Positions 25,118 to 32,608 of a DNA stretch of 35,576 bases are shown here, one piece after another. The stretch covers positions 1-35,576 of the forward strand of contig CAYNOZ010000007.1 of NCBI GenBank assembly GCA_964398955.1. The letters are read 5' to 3'. The position numbers and the translations under genes are program-made. Position 1 is the stretch's first letter; each line of letters starts with the position of its first letter. The stretch comes from CAYNOZ01 sp964398955 (GTDB taxonomy: Archaea > Methanobacteriota_B > Thermococci > Thermococcales > CAYNOZ01). Below the pieces are notes generated by a model. That model was not told the origin of the DNA and ran no database searches. It saw nothing but the letters and a program-made list of their open reading frames with translations.

Positions 25118-25483
25118 AAAGTCAGATGAGGAAATTATTGGATATATGGGTTAAAAAGGATATATCTCTGAAATAGCAAATAGCTTCTTTCACGATAATA
25201 CCAACTTTTCCATTCGTTATAGGCGAGATCGTAGCAACGGTTACCAAAAATCAATTGTTGGTTTTTGATTGGAAAATATTTCCTATATCACCGTCGTAAT
25301 AATATGTTTGGGTTGAAGCCAAACATATTTATTGTTTTTCTTTAAGATAGTAAGATGTGACTACTTGAGCTAGCGTCTGAGTAGTTGCCTTTAAGAAAAA
25401 CTATAGAGGACATAAGGCATATCTCTTGGAGTTCGAATCCCTAAAGGCTCACTTCAAGAAGTTCATGGGAGAGGTTAAATCAG
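25118..25483. other. Intergenic region with inverted repeats and a tRNA-like piece
   Basis: No gene is seen. CTACT at 25372-25376 and AGTAG at 25380-25384 belong to an imperfect inverted repeat around GAGCTAGCG. Copies of AAACATATT at about 25303-25330 face each other as TTTGGTTT-like arms. The 3' part contains the tRNA-like segment listed separately. The TA-rich sequence near 25,140-25,180 may be an old promoter. Confidence 0.3.
25387..25448 (+). other. tRNA-like remnant
   Basis: GCCTTTA (25387-25393) and TAAAGGC (25442-25448) are perfect 7-bp complements, like an acceptor stem. GGAGTTCGAATCCC just before the 3' arm contains a canonical T-loop, although the T-stem has a mismatch. The span is 62 nt, too short for a full tRNA, and no good D-arm or anticodon arm is seen. 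It may be a decayed tRNA or the 3' tRNA copy left by an integrating element. Confidence 0.22.
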
Positions 25484-25885
25484 ATGAAAGAAGGAAAAAC
25501 CCTTGAAATAACGACCGGGAGCTTGGAAGAATTTGAAAAAGAAACTCTCGGAGATTTGGAAAGGATAGAGGAAGGAGGGGAAGGCTCCGATCGGCTGTTT
25601 TTCGAAGACCCGGAGATGTTCAGAAAAATTCTAACCGAGAAACGTCAGGAGCTTATCCAGGAGGTCATGGAGCGACCCCCGGAAAGCATCAGAGACCTTG
25701 CGAAAAGCCTCGAAAGGGGGGTGAGGGAGGTCCACGAGGATGTCCACCTGCTGGAAAAATACAAGATACTGACCCTCGAAGAGGAAGGAAACAGGAAGAA
25801 GCCGAGGATTCCCTACGACAAAATTCACATAGAAATTGACTTACCCTTTGATCGTAAAACTAGACAATCCCCAGCGATAAAATAG
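25484..25885 (+). CDS. HVO_A0114-type wHTH regulator (antitoxin-like)
   Basis: A 133-residue archaeal regulator. FEKETLGDLERIEEGGEGSD and RLFFEDPEMFRKILTEKRQE are the family N-terminal block; PPESIRDLAKSLERGVREVH and EDVHLLEKYKILTLEEE form the winged helix; RKKPRIPYDKIHIEIDLPF is the family's closing strand. HVO_A0114 proteins are usually downstream partners of a small toxin. Here no toxin frame precedes or follows it within 365 bp, so it is an orphan. Intact, TAG stop. Confidence 0.78.
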   Translation: MKEGKTLEITTGSLEEFEKETLGDLERIEEGGEGSDRLFFEDPEMFRKILTEKRQELIQEVMERPPESIRDLAKSLERGVREVHEDVHLLEKYKILTLEEEGNRKKPRIPYDKIHIEIDLPFDRKTRQSPAIK

Positions 25886-25980
25886 GCTATTTTGAGCAAA
25901 TCCCTGAATATGTCGGAAATATACATAATAACAGCTTTTTTGACTTTGAAGGGAGACAAGTCAATTGAGGGGAGAGGACC

Positions 25981-26226
25981 ATGGCGAAAATAACTGGTAA
26001 GAAGGAAATTTTTTCGTTAGTCAAAGGTTTACAAGAGCTCTTTCCGGACAAGAAAAAGATATGGAAAGATTACGACGAAGAAGCCGACGTTTTGTACCTA
26101 AATTTCAGAAAGCCCACCAATGCAAATGACAGCATCATGGAGGGCGATGTCATCTATCACTACGACGGCGAGGAACTGGTCGGAGTGACCGTTCTAAACG
26201 TACGGGAAAATATCGGGGACCTCTAG
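25981..26226 (+). CDS. DUF2283 protein (second copy)
   Basis: An 81-residue protein. WKDYDEEADVLYLNFRKPTN and DVIYHYDGEELVGVTVLNVR are the DUF2283 strands, with NDSIMEGD between. It is longer at the N-terminus than the copy at 23,023 and not closely similar. No DUF4258 partner is next to it; the closest upstream gene is the HVO_A0114 regulator. GAGGGGAGAGG precedes the ATG. Probably a solitary antitoxin. Confidence 0.75.
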   Translation: MAKITGKKEIFSLVKGLQELFPDKKKIWKDYDEEADVLYLNFRKPTNANDSIMEGDVIYHYDGEELVGVTVLNVRENIGDL

Positions 26227-26357
26227 AGACCGTCGATCAGGCTGATATTTTAAGTTCAGATTTTTGTTCTACTCTCCGATGTTGTCTATTCAGTCAATCC
26301 CGAAGACTCGCTACCTAGGAAGAAAAGTGATAACCTAAAGAGAGTTCAAGACGAGGA

Positions 26358-26678
26358 TCAAAGGACCTTTTCGATCATCTTCTCGAGCTGCTTACCAGCC
26401 ATGGCACCCATCTTCCTCTCGACGACCTTCCCGTCCTCGAAAAGGATGTGGGTCGGCGTCTCCTCGATCTCGTACCTCCCCGAGACCTGTGGGTTTTTGT
26501 CGATGTTAAGGTGACCGATCTTGATCTTGCCGTCGTATTTCTCTTCCAGATTCTTCACGACGGGTTCCATTCTTTGACAGGCTGTGCACCAGGAGCCCCA
26601 GAAGTCCACCAGCACGGGTCCATCGTGCTCGAGAACCTCCTCCTCGAAGTTCTTGTCGCTCAGCTCCATTTTTATCAA
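26358..26678 (-). CDS. Thioredoxin
   Basis: A 106-residue thioredoxin. VLVDFWGSWCTACQRMEPVV carries the redox CTAC (a variant of CGPC); KIKIGHLNIDKNPQVSGRYE and ETPTHILFEDGKVVERKMG include the cis-Pro Thr-Pro. The ATG overlaps the stop of the sulfoquinovose-synthase-like gene by four bases, so the two are coupled. This suggests it reduces or delivers sulfur to that enzyme or its Cys-rich domain, an inference from gene order. Confidence 0.9.
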   Translation of the reverse strand: MIKMELSDKNFEEEVLEHDGPVLVDFWGSWCTACQRMEPVVKNLEEKYDGKIKIGHLNIDKNPQVSGRYEIEETPTHILFEDGKVVERKMGAMAGKQLEKMIEKVL

Positions 26679-28261
26679 TCCTCGATTTCGGGGGCTACCT
26701 CTTCGCCCGTCTCCTCACCTTCGATCTCCGGAGTTTCCTTCCTCCCGGTGTCGAGCTTCGGCTCGTAGATTCCCCAGTCCTTCTCGCCGGGCTTGTATAC
26801 CTCTATCACGTCGGGTCTCTCCTTCTCCCCGCTCCACTGGGTCTCCGGCATTATGGCGTGCTTCATCTTCTCGATTCTCTCCTGAATCTCGTCCTTCGTC
26901 AGAAGCTCGAGCATCCTGTCGATCTCCTTCCGCAGGCTGACCTGCCTCTCGAAACCGAACTCGTTCGGTAGCTTCCTCGAGATGGTCTCGAAGGGGTGCT
27001 TGTCCGCCTCGACCCTCGGGTTCTCTAGCCTCTGAATCTCCACGTCCAGGTCGTATTTGTCGTTCCCGATTTCACCGACCGTGTCAGCCAGCTCCTTGAT
27101 CTTGTAGACGCCCGAGACCTGGTTAACGACGTCGTACTGTCCGGGTTCGGGTGGGGAAGAGATGAGCCTGACCATGCACTGCATCGCGTCCTCCAGACCT
27201 ATGAAACCGCGGGTCTGTTCCCCTTTTCCGTAGACAGTGAGCGGAATGTCGGAGGCGGCTTGTGCTGTGAACCTGTTTATAACCGTGCCCATTTTTTCGT
27301 CTATATCCAGCCTTGTCCTCAAGCGCGGGTCTTTGGAGACCTCCTCCGTGTGAACTCCGAAAATGACTCCCTGCATGCAATCGATGGATCTGAGCCACCA
27401 GTATTTTGCCGCCTCAAAAATGTTGTAGCTGTCATGCACTTTCGAACAATGATAGAAAGAAGGCGGATTGCGGGGCGTTAATTCGCCCCCCATGCTCCAC
27501 TCGCGTCCTTCCCACTCCAAAACGGCATCGCTGGGAAACATGCCCTCGAATAGCGGTCTGCCGGTTATGGGCGAGCCATATTCCCCCATGGTGCCCAATT
27601 TGACGAGTGAGGCCTCAGGGCAGATATCTCTCATCGCCCAGAGCAAACCGAGCGTTCCTAATACGTTGTTTCTCTGAACCTCTATCGCATGGTCGGCATC
27701 AACCATAGAATAGGGCGCAGAGGGAATTTCAGCGTAATGGACGATTGATTCGGGCCGGAATTCCTTCAAAAAGGCCTTCAATTCCTTTCTGTCCGTGTAG
27801 TCCATCTCCCTGAAGTCTATGTCGACGCCCAAGACCTCCTTCGCCGCCTCCAGCCTCTCCTCGATCGGGTAGATGGGAACTATGCTGTGGGAATCGTTTT
27901 CGCTGGTTATCTTCCTCCGCGTGTAGTCGTCGATCCCGGCCACGTCGAAGCCCAGGTTGGCCAGCTTCAGCGAGAGGGTCCACCCGAGGTAGCCGTCCAT
28001 GCCCAGGATCAGGACGCGCATGTCCTTCAGCCTGTAGCCGTATTTGCTCTCCTCCCACTCGGGGCACTGCTCGAACGTGATCGTGGGCTGGAAGTGACCC
28101 AGTTCGGGCCTCCGCTTGCACTCGATCAGGACCTCCTTGTCCTCCGAGTCTATCCTCGCCTCCTCCTTCGACTGACCGCAGGCCCGGAAGTCCACGTTGC
28201 CCTCCAGCTTGGCCGCCGGGCAGTTCCAGCAGGTCTTGTCCGCGTTGTGAAGTTTACCCAT
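26675..28261 (-). CDS. UDP-sulfoquinovose synthase-like (Agl3/SQD1) with Cys-rich N-terminus
   Basis: A 528-residue protein. Residues 81-450 are an extended short-chain dehydrogenase: MRVLILGMDGYLGWTLSLKL (NAD motif), KLGTMGEYGSPI (catalytic Thr), FYHCSKVHDSYN (YXXXK), MGTVINRFTAQAASDIPLTV and YGKGEQTRGFIGLEDAMQCM. These follow SQD1/Agl3, which convert UDP-glucose and sulfite to UDP-sulfoquinovose. Residues 1-80 add cysteines at 11, 14, 28, 48 and 66 (CWNC first), a probable metal or Fe-S site absent from plant SQD1. The C-terminus is an acidic tail. It is flanked 10 bp upstream by a phosphodiesterase-like gene and overlaps thioredoxin downstream. Confidence 0.82.
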   Translation of the reverse strand: MGKLHNADKTCWNCPAAKLEGNVDFRACGQSKEEARIDSEDKEVLIECKRRPELGHFQPTITFEQCPEWEESKYGYRLKDMRVLILGMDGYLGWTLSLKLANLGFDVAGIDDYTRRKITSENDSHSIVPIYPIEERLEAAKEVLGVDIDFREMDYTDRKELKAFLKEFRPESIVHYAEIPSAPYSMVDADHAIEVQRNNVLGTLGLLWAMRDICPEASLVKLGTMGEYGSPITGRPLFEGMFPSDAVLEWEGREWSMGGELTPRNPPSFYHCSKVHDSYNIFEAAKYWWLRSIDCMQGVIFGVHTEEVSKDPRLRTRLDIDEKMGTVINRFTAQAASDIPLTVYGKGEQTRGFIGLEDAMQCMVRLISSPPEPGQYDVVNQVSGVYKIKELADTVGEIGNDKYDLDVEIQRLENPRVEADKHPFETISRKLPNEFGFERQVSLRKEIDRMLELLTKDEIQERIEKMKHAIMPETQWSGEKERPDVIEVYKPGEKDWGIYEPKLDTGRKETPEIEGEETGEEVAPEIED

Positions 28262-28271
28262 GTCGTATCAC

Positions 28272-29531
28272 CTAGTTCAGCAGGGACGTCACGTCCTCCA
28301 CGGTCGGTTGTCCCGGGAGTTCGATACCGCCGCCCTTTCCGTAGAGGAAGGCCTCCCTGTTGTGCATCCCGGTGAAGGGGCTCTCCTCGAAGGTCTCGTC
28401 CGAGAGCTTCCCACGGAGGTTGTAACCCGATTCCGGGACCAGGACGAGGTCGGGAGCTTTCCCGATCTGCCCGCCGTGGTAGATCTCCTCCCTCCCGTAT
28501 ATCTCGGAGACGACCGACTCGCCGTCCTTCTCGAGCCCGCGCAGGTCCTCCCTGAGCCGCTCGATTATCTCCTCCGACTCCGCCTCCTCGACCGAGCCCT
28601 TCGGATATTTCGACCTCCTGTTGAGGTAGATCCTGCCGTGCTCTAGCGCGAAGGCCTCCGTCCCCTCCTCGATCCTGTTATATTTCTGCTTCCCCTCGTC
28701 GTCGCTCAGCTCGAGGTAACCTTTCTTTTGAAGGAAGGCGTTCACGTTCACGTTGAACTTGACCCGCTCCATGCCGTGGTCCGAGAGCATCAGGAGCCTG
28801 TCCCCCTCGCCAAGCCGCCCGTCAAGCTCCCCCAGCACCTCGTCTATCCTCCCGAAGAACTCCATGAATTGATCGCGATATTCGTGATCGGGCTCCTCGT
28901 ACGCGTCCCAGAGGAAGTGCTCCAGCCGGTCGGTCCCGGTGAAGACCAGCATGAAGTTGTTCCAGTCGTATCGGTCCCAGAGGTAGCGGTAGGCCTCAAT
29001 CCTGGCCTCGAGCGCATCGTCCAGCTCCTTGAAGAGAAGCCTCTCCGACTTGTGGCCCTTGTCGGCGTCCACGTCGATCCGGTAGTCCATCTCCTTCAGC
29101 TTGGCCAGCAGCGATTCCGGGTAGACGGCCCTGTCCATGTTCGGGGAGACGAAGCCGGACACGTGGCACCCGTTCAGCTCCTTGGCGGGGTAGGTCGAAG
29201 GGACGTTGAGGATGACGTTCGTGGCCCCGTTCCCCCGCTGCCAGAAGGCCGGCTTCCTGAAGCTGTTGAAGTTCGAGAAGGATAAAGTGTAGGTGCCCTC
29301 GATCACGTCGGTGAAGCCGTAGACGCCGTGCTCGCCCGGGTTGCGGCCGGTGATGATGGTCCCCCAGGACGTCGAGGATATGGCCGGGATCGAGGAGTCC
29401 ATCTTTTTAAAAGAACCCTCGTCCATGAGTCCCGCGAAGTTGGGCATGGCTCCCTCCTCCGAGAGCTCCTCCATTAGCCCCGGCGGGACTCCGTCCAGCC
29501 CGACGATTACGTTTCTTCCTCCTGATACCAT
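28272..29531 (-). CDS. Type I phosphodiesterase/nucleotide pyrophosphatase-like protein
   Basis: A 419-residue alkaline phosphatase superfamily enzyme. VIVGLDGVPPGLMEELSEEG has the first metal Asp; PAISSTSWGTIITGRNPGEH has the nucleophile Thr/Ser region; LVFTGTDRLEHFLWDAYEEP gives Asp and His ligands; LLMLSDHGMERVKFNVNVNA the Asp-His pair; FTGMHNREAFLYGKGGG the last His. Such enzymes hydrolyse nucleotide-sugar or lipid phosphodiesters. It is first in an operon with the sulfoquinovose-synthase-like gene. I prefer ATG 29531 to TTG 29543, as it sits about 36-43 bases from a TATA box (TTTAAATA, 29567-29574 in minus orientation). Confidence 0.82.
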   Translation of the reverse strand: MVSGGRNVIVGLDGVPPGLMEELSEEGAMPNFAGLMDEGSFKKMDSSIPAISSTSWGTIITGRNPGEHGVYGFTDVIEGTYTLSFSNFNSFRKPAFWQRGNGATNVILNVPSTYPAKELNGCHVSGFVSPNMDRAVYPESLLAKLKEMDYRIDVDADKGHKSERLLFKELDDALEARIEAYRYLWDRYDWNNFMLVFTGTDRLEHFLWDAYEEPDHEYRDQFMEFFGRIDEVLGELDGRLGEGDRLLMLSDHGMERVKFNVNVNAFLQKKGYLELSDDEGKQKYNRIEEGTEAFALEHGRIYLNRRSKYPKGSVEEAESEEIIERLREDLRGLEKDGESVVSEIYGREEIYHGGQIGKAPDLVLVPESGYNLRGKLSDETFEESPFTGMHNREAFLYGKGGGIELPGQPTVEDVTSLLN

Positions 29532-29566
29532 GACAAATACCAAGCGGTTTTTTCTAACACCACCTA

Positions 29567-29631
29567 TTTAAAGCTTCCGAAATATTTACTAAAAATCTGA
29601 GTAACTAAACTCGAAAACTTTTTAAAAAACT
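29567..29631. promoter_or_regulatory. Divergent promoters with a TrmB-type operator
   Basis: TACT-AAAAATCT-GAGTA at 29587-29603 exactly fits TACT-N7-8-GAGTA, the motif reported for Halobacterium TrmB. A minus-strand TATA box (TTTAAATA, 29567-29574) serves the sulfosugar operon and a plus-strand one (ACTTTTTAAAAAAC, about 29617-29630) serves trmB. The operator lies between them, so one bound TrmB could control both directions. Binding is inferred. Confidence 0.6.
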
Positions 29632-29659
29632 TGGAAGATAAAAGGAGTGGAGAGCAATC

Positions 29660-30505
29660 ATGCCCGTAGGAGAAAAACACCTCAACACGCTCATGGAGCT
29701 CGGCCTCAAGGAGTACGAGGCCAAGACCCTTGCTCATCTTTTGCAGCTCGGGGAGACCAAGGCCCCGAAGCTAAGCTCGATTAGCGGGGTGCCGAAGGCC
29801 AGGATATACGGAATTCTGGAGGGACTGGCCGACCGCGGACTCGTCGAAATAAAGCCCGGCAGGCCCTCGAAGTACCGCCCAAAATCCCCAGACGAAATCA
29901 TAGAGCGGATGGTCCAGAACAAGGAGAGCGAGATGGAGAAGGAGATAGAGAAAATCCGATCCACTGAGGAAGAATTCAAGTCCGAGTTCCAGAAGATCTA
30001 TGAATCGGGCGCCGAGAAGTCCAGGGAACCGCTCCTCAGGACCGTTTCCGTGGGGGACCCCTCCGAGAAGGAAACCGAGCTGATGTACGAGGATGCCGAG
30101 AAGGAGATTAATATAGTCTCAAAGTCGATGGAGTGGCTACCGAAGGTCGTGGACACCCTGGAGGACGCGATGGACCGTGGCGTCGAGGTAAAGGCGCTCT
30201 TCCTCTCCCGCGAACTCCTGGAGGAAGAGAACGTGCCGGCACAGGAGGAGAGCATCGAGACCTTTCGTGAGGAGATGCCCCGCGCCGAGATAAAGTACAG
30301 CAAGTCGATACTCCCGCTCAGGGGTTCGATCGTGGACCCGAGCTACGAGTACAAGTCGGGAGAGGCGATATTTCTGGTGGAGGAGAAGGACGTGCCGCTG
30401 AAACTGCGTGACGCCGCCATAACCGAGAATCCGAGCTTGGTCGCCGGGATGAAGAGGTATTTCGACCTCATCTGGGCTCACGACTCCGAGGAAATCGGAG
30501 ATTGA
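29660..30505 (+). CDS. TrmB-family sugar-sensing regulator
   Basis: A 281-residue TrmB protein. LMELGLKEYEAKTLAHLLQL, APKLSSISGVPKARIYGILE and LADRGLVEIKPGRPSKYRPK form the N-terminal winged helix; a coiled region (NKESEMEKEIEKIRSTEEEF) follows; residues 110-270 are the PLD-like sensor (INIVSKSMEWLPKVVDTLED, RGVEVKALFLSRELLEEENV). TrmB proteins switch sugar-metabolism operons in response to sugars. It is divergent from the sulfosugar operon with a matching operator between. AAGGAGTGG precedes the ATG. Its last codons (SEEIGD, stop) occur again twice downstream as repeats. Confidence 0.9.
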   Translation: MPVGEKHLNTLMELGLKEYEAKTLAHLLQLGETKAPKLSSISGVPKARIYGILEGLADRGLVEIKPGRPSKYRPKSPDEIIERMVQNKESEMEKEIEKIRSTEEEFKSEFQKIYESGAEKSREPLLRTVSVGDPSEKETELMYEDAEKEINIVSKSMEWLPKVVDTLEDAMDRGVEVKALFLSRELLEEENVPAQEESIETFREEMPRAEIKYSKSILPLRGSIVDPSYEYKSGEAIFLVEEKDVPLKLRDAAITENPSLVAGMKRYFDLIWAHDSEEIGD

Positions 30506-30555
30506 ACTCGTTTTTCTCCTTATAAATCTGAACTCTGTAAAACCCACTTAGCATG
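30482..30555 (+). repeat. trmB 3'-end repeat, copy A (original)
   Basis: Starts in the last eight codons of trmB and runs 50 bases past the stop, through TTATAAATCTGAAC and TGTAAAACCCACTTAGCATG. Copy B matches it at 65 of 71 aligned bases with one 3-nt gap (hand alignment); copy C matches the first 26 bases with one difference. Confidence 0.8.
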
Positions 30556-30602
30556 GAAATACTAAAGTGTCTTTTTAGATATATTGCCAAACGTGATTAT
30601 TC

Positions 30603-30869
30603 ATGGCCGAGACTGTGAAGAGGGTGGGGAAGATAAGGAAAGATCCCAATATCTGCAACGGTGCTCCTGTAGTTGAGGGAACGAGAACAAGGGTTTTGGA
30701 CATTGTGATAGCGTTTGAACATGAGGGTTTGAGCCCGGACGAGATTGTAGAACGCTATCCCCAGCTCGATCTAGGCGACGTGCACTCGGCGCTTTCGTAT
30801 TATTACAAAAATATCGACGAAATCAAGAAAGGTCTTGATAAAAAGGACGATTTATGGGAAGAGAAATAG
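30603..30869 (+). CDS. DUF433 antitoxin (copy 1)
   Basis: An 88-residue DUF433 protein. VGKIRKDPNICNGAPVVEGT, RTRVLDIVIAFEHEGLSPDE and IVERYPQLDLGDVHSALSYY contain the family pattern: Asp-Pro, cysteine-Gly-Pro/Ala start, GTR, then a helix-turn-helix-like Pro-Glu-Leu block. DUF433 proteins are antitoxins to PIN-like DUF5615 toxins. The toxin frame starts 16 bases before this gene's stop, as usual, but is broken by UAG codons. Intact here. Confidence 0.82.
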   Translation: MAETVKRVGKIRKDPNICNGAPVVEGTRTRVLDIVIAFEHEGLSPDEIVERYPQLDLGDVHSALSYYYKNIDEIKKGLDKKDDLWEEK

Positions 30870-31192
30870 AGATTTACACCGACGAAAGCGTTTCTCCTGC
30901 GATTGCCAGGGGTTTGAGAAGAAGAGGTCTAGAAGCTACAGATGCGAGAGAGGAAAATAATATTGGATTCACTGACGAAGAGTAGCTAGATTACATCAGA
31001 GACAAAAATTTTGTACTCTTTACTTACGACGACGATTTCGTCAGGATAGTGAAGGAAGAAGAATCGGAATACCCGGGAATAATCTACTGTGATTAGAGAA
31101 AATATTCTATTGGAGAAACGATAAGGGAACTCGCCAAAGTTGTCGAAAAGAGAAGAAAGAAGGATTTAGAAAATAAAATTTGGTACTTGTGA
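30854..31192 (+). pseudogene. DUF5615 PIN-like toxin with two in-frame TAG codons
   Basis: Starts at ATG 30854 overlapping the DUF433 gene: REIEIYTDESVSPAIARGLR, then RGLEATDAREENNIGFTDEE. TAG 30983-30985 interrupts before LDYIRDKNFVLFTYDDDFVR, and TAG 31094-31096 interrupts YPGIIYCD and RKYSIGETIRELAKVVEKRR. Apart from those codons the 112-residue family sequence is complete, including acidic PIN residues in TDE and TYDDDF. In my memory of the family both positions commonly hold Gln or His. Either a dead toxin by CAG-to-TAG changes, or a gene needing UAG decoding. Confidence 0.8.
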
Positions 31193-31301
31193 GAAATTCA
31201 TCGATTAAAGATTTAGATTAATAACTCATCCGGGAAAAGGTGGTTCGATCTGTCAAGGAGAAGAGAGTTGGTACAAAGGCTGAAAGGTAAATCTAATCGA
31301 G

Positions 31302-31372
31302 GAGTCAGAGGAAATCGGGGATTGAACTTTTTCCCCTTATAAATCTGAACCCTGTAAAACCCACTTGGCATG
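31302..31372 (+). repeat. trmB 3'-end repeat, copy B
   Basis: GAGTCAGAGGAAATCGGGG, which would read E-S-E-E-I-G-D-stop like trmB's end, followed by the same downstream flank to CACTTGGCATG. The upstream sequence does not resemble trmB. It therefore marks a junction between the first toxin-antitoxin segment and the next. Confidence 0.8.
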
Positions 31373-31452
31373 ATAATAGGGGAATTTTTTCAATCGAGTT
31401 TAAGTCAGGTATTGACCGGAAGGATTTTTTAAACTTATTCTTTTTAATTAAT

Positions 31453-31478
31453 GTAACAGAGGTAACTAAAATGGTTAC
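31453..31478 (+). promoter_or_regulatory. Candidate autoregulatory site at AbiEi-like start
   Basis: GTAAC at 31453-31457 and 31462-31466 are direct repeats; GTTAC at 31474-31478 is their inverse, so GTAAC-N7-GTTAC spans the ATG. The upstream TTTTTTAAACTTATTC (31425-31441) looks like a TATA region. Such a repeat over the start would suit repression by the AbiEi-like product. Confidence 0.35.
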
Positions 31479-32295
31479 TTATGATGAAAAAAGTAGAAAA
31501 GGTCTATCGAAAAAGGAGAGCTTACTCCTCTCGAGGCTTGCCGGAGAGGGCGAGAGGATAATAGAGATAGAGGATATAGAGAAGACTCTCGATGAAAACT
31601 ATGACAACGCAAAGAAAATCGCCAGTGATCTCAAAAAGAAAGGATGGCTCGACAGAATTCAACGAGGAAAGTACATGATAGTCCCGCTAGAAGCCGGTGA
31701 AAGTGGGAAGTCCACAGAACACGAGTTTTTGATAGCATCCGAGCTCGTTTCTTCCTACTACATAGGTTTCCTCTCCGCTCTCAACTTCCACGGTCTGACG
31801 GATCAGACCCCCATGTCGGTCTTCGTGGCTACCACTAAGAGAGCACGCGACAGGACCATACACGATATCCCCTACCATTTTGTGACCCTCAGGGAGGAGA
31901 AGTTCTTCGGGACGAAAGAATATTCGGTCGGAAGAAAAACTGTCAAAATTTCCGATCCCGAAAAAACCCTAGTTGACTGCCTCGATCATATCGAATACTC
32001 CGGGGGCATTGAGGAAGTTGCCAATGGTCTGAAAGAGGAGACGCTGGACCTCGACAAGCTCGTGAAGTATGTATTAAGGGTGGGAAACGGAGCCGCAATA
32101 AAAAGACTCCATTATCTCCTTAATCTGCTGAGACGTGAAATCCCGGAGGATCTGGAGAGACGACTGAAGGAAAACTACTCCCGGTCCTACTCCCTGCTCG
32201 ATTCCACGGGACCGGCTGAAGGGAAGTATAAATCCGAGTGGATGCTAAGAATAAACATCTCCGAAGGGGATATACTGGGGGATAGGTATTCATGA
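31471..32295 (+). CDS. AbiEi-like type IV antitoxin/regulator
   Basis: A 274-residue protein. SKKESLLLSRLAGEGERIIE and DNAKKIASDLKKKGWLDRIQ, then RGKYMIVPLEAGE, form the N-terminal winged helix. IASELVSSYYIGFLSALNFH, GLTDQTPMSVFVATTKRARD and VKISDPEKTLVDCLDHIEYS follow the AbiEi C-terminal fold. AbiEi proteins repress their operon and counter AbiEii nucleotidyltransferase toxins, but none is encoded next to it. The stop lies in CATGA, immediately at repeat copy C, so its last residues may have been set by the junction. Confidence 0.75.
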   Translation: MVTYDEKSRKGLSKKESLLLSRLAGEGERIIEIEDIEKTLDENYDNAKKIASDLKKKGWLDRIQRGKYMIVPLEAGESGKSTEHEFLIASELVSSYYIGFLSALNFHGLTDQTPMSVFVATTKRARDRTIHDIPYHFVTLREEKFFGTKEYSVGRKTVKISDPEKTLVDCLDHIEYSGGIEEVANGLKEETLDLDKLVKYVLRVGNGAAIKRLHYLLNLLRREIPEDLERRLKENYSRSYSLLDSTGPAEGKYKSEWMLRINISEGDILGDRYS

Positions 32296-32319
32296 CTCCG
32301 AGGAAATCGGGGATTGAAC
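32294..32319 (+). repeat. trmB 3'-end repeat, copy C (partial)
   Basis: GACTCCGAGGAAATCGGGG then ATTGAAC matches the trmB 3' end at 25 of 26 bases, then similarity fades. It begins at the stop codon of the AbiEi-like gene. Confidence 0.7.
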
Positions 32320-32608
32320 CTCATTCCCTCCCCTCGAGGTTTATTCTTGGCAATGGGTTTGAGAAGGATCATCAAGGATAAGAAACCGACTTTATAAAGG
32401 AACCTTTAGCTCGTGCGGTTGAGATAATTTAATATTTTCGATAATATTTGAATAACTTATTTAACTTCTTTGCCGAGAAGTCCCCTTCCTAATCCCTGAT
32501 TAGGCGGGTGATGAATCGGCATTACCTTTACTCACCTCTCCCGGTAAGCGCCTAAAGTAATAGGAAGGGTGAAACGAAGTGAGGTGAGGTTTGAGAGGTG
32601 GGTTCAGG

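Noticed and set aside
25372..25384. TACT...GAGTA near 25,372 as a second TrmB site
   Set aside because: The spacer is 13 bases, outside the 7-8 of the motif, and no sugar gene is downstream.
27887..28646. Plus-strand frames across the sulfosugar operon
   Set aside because: They overlap two well-supported enzymes on the minus strand and show only low-complexity Leu/Val/Pro sequence.
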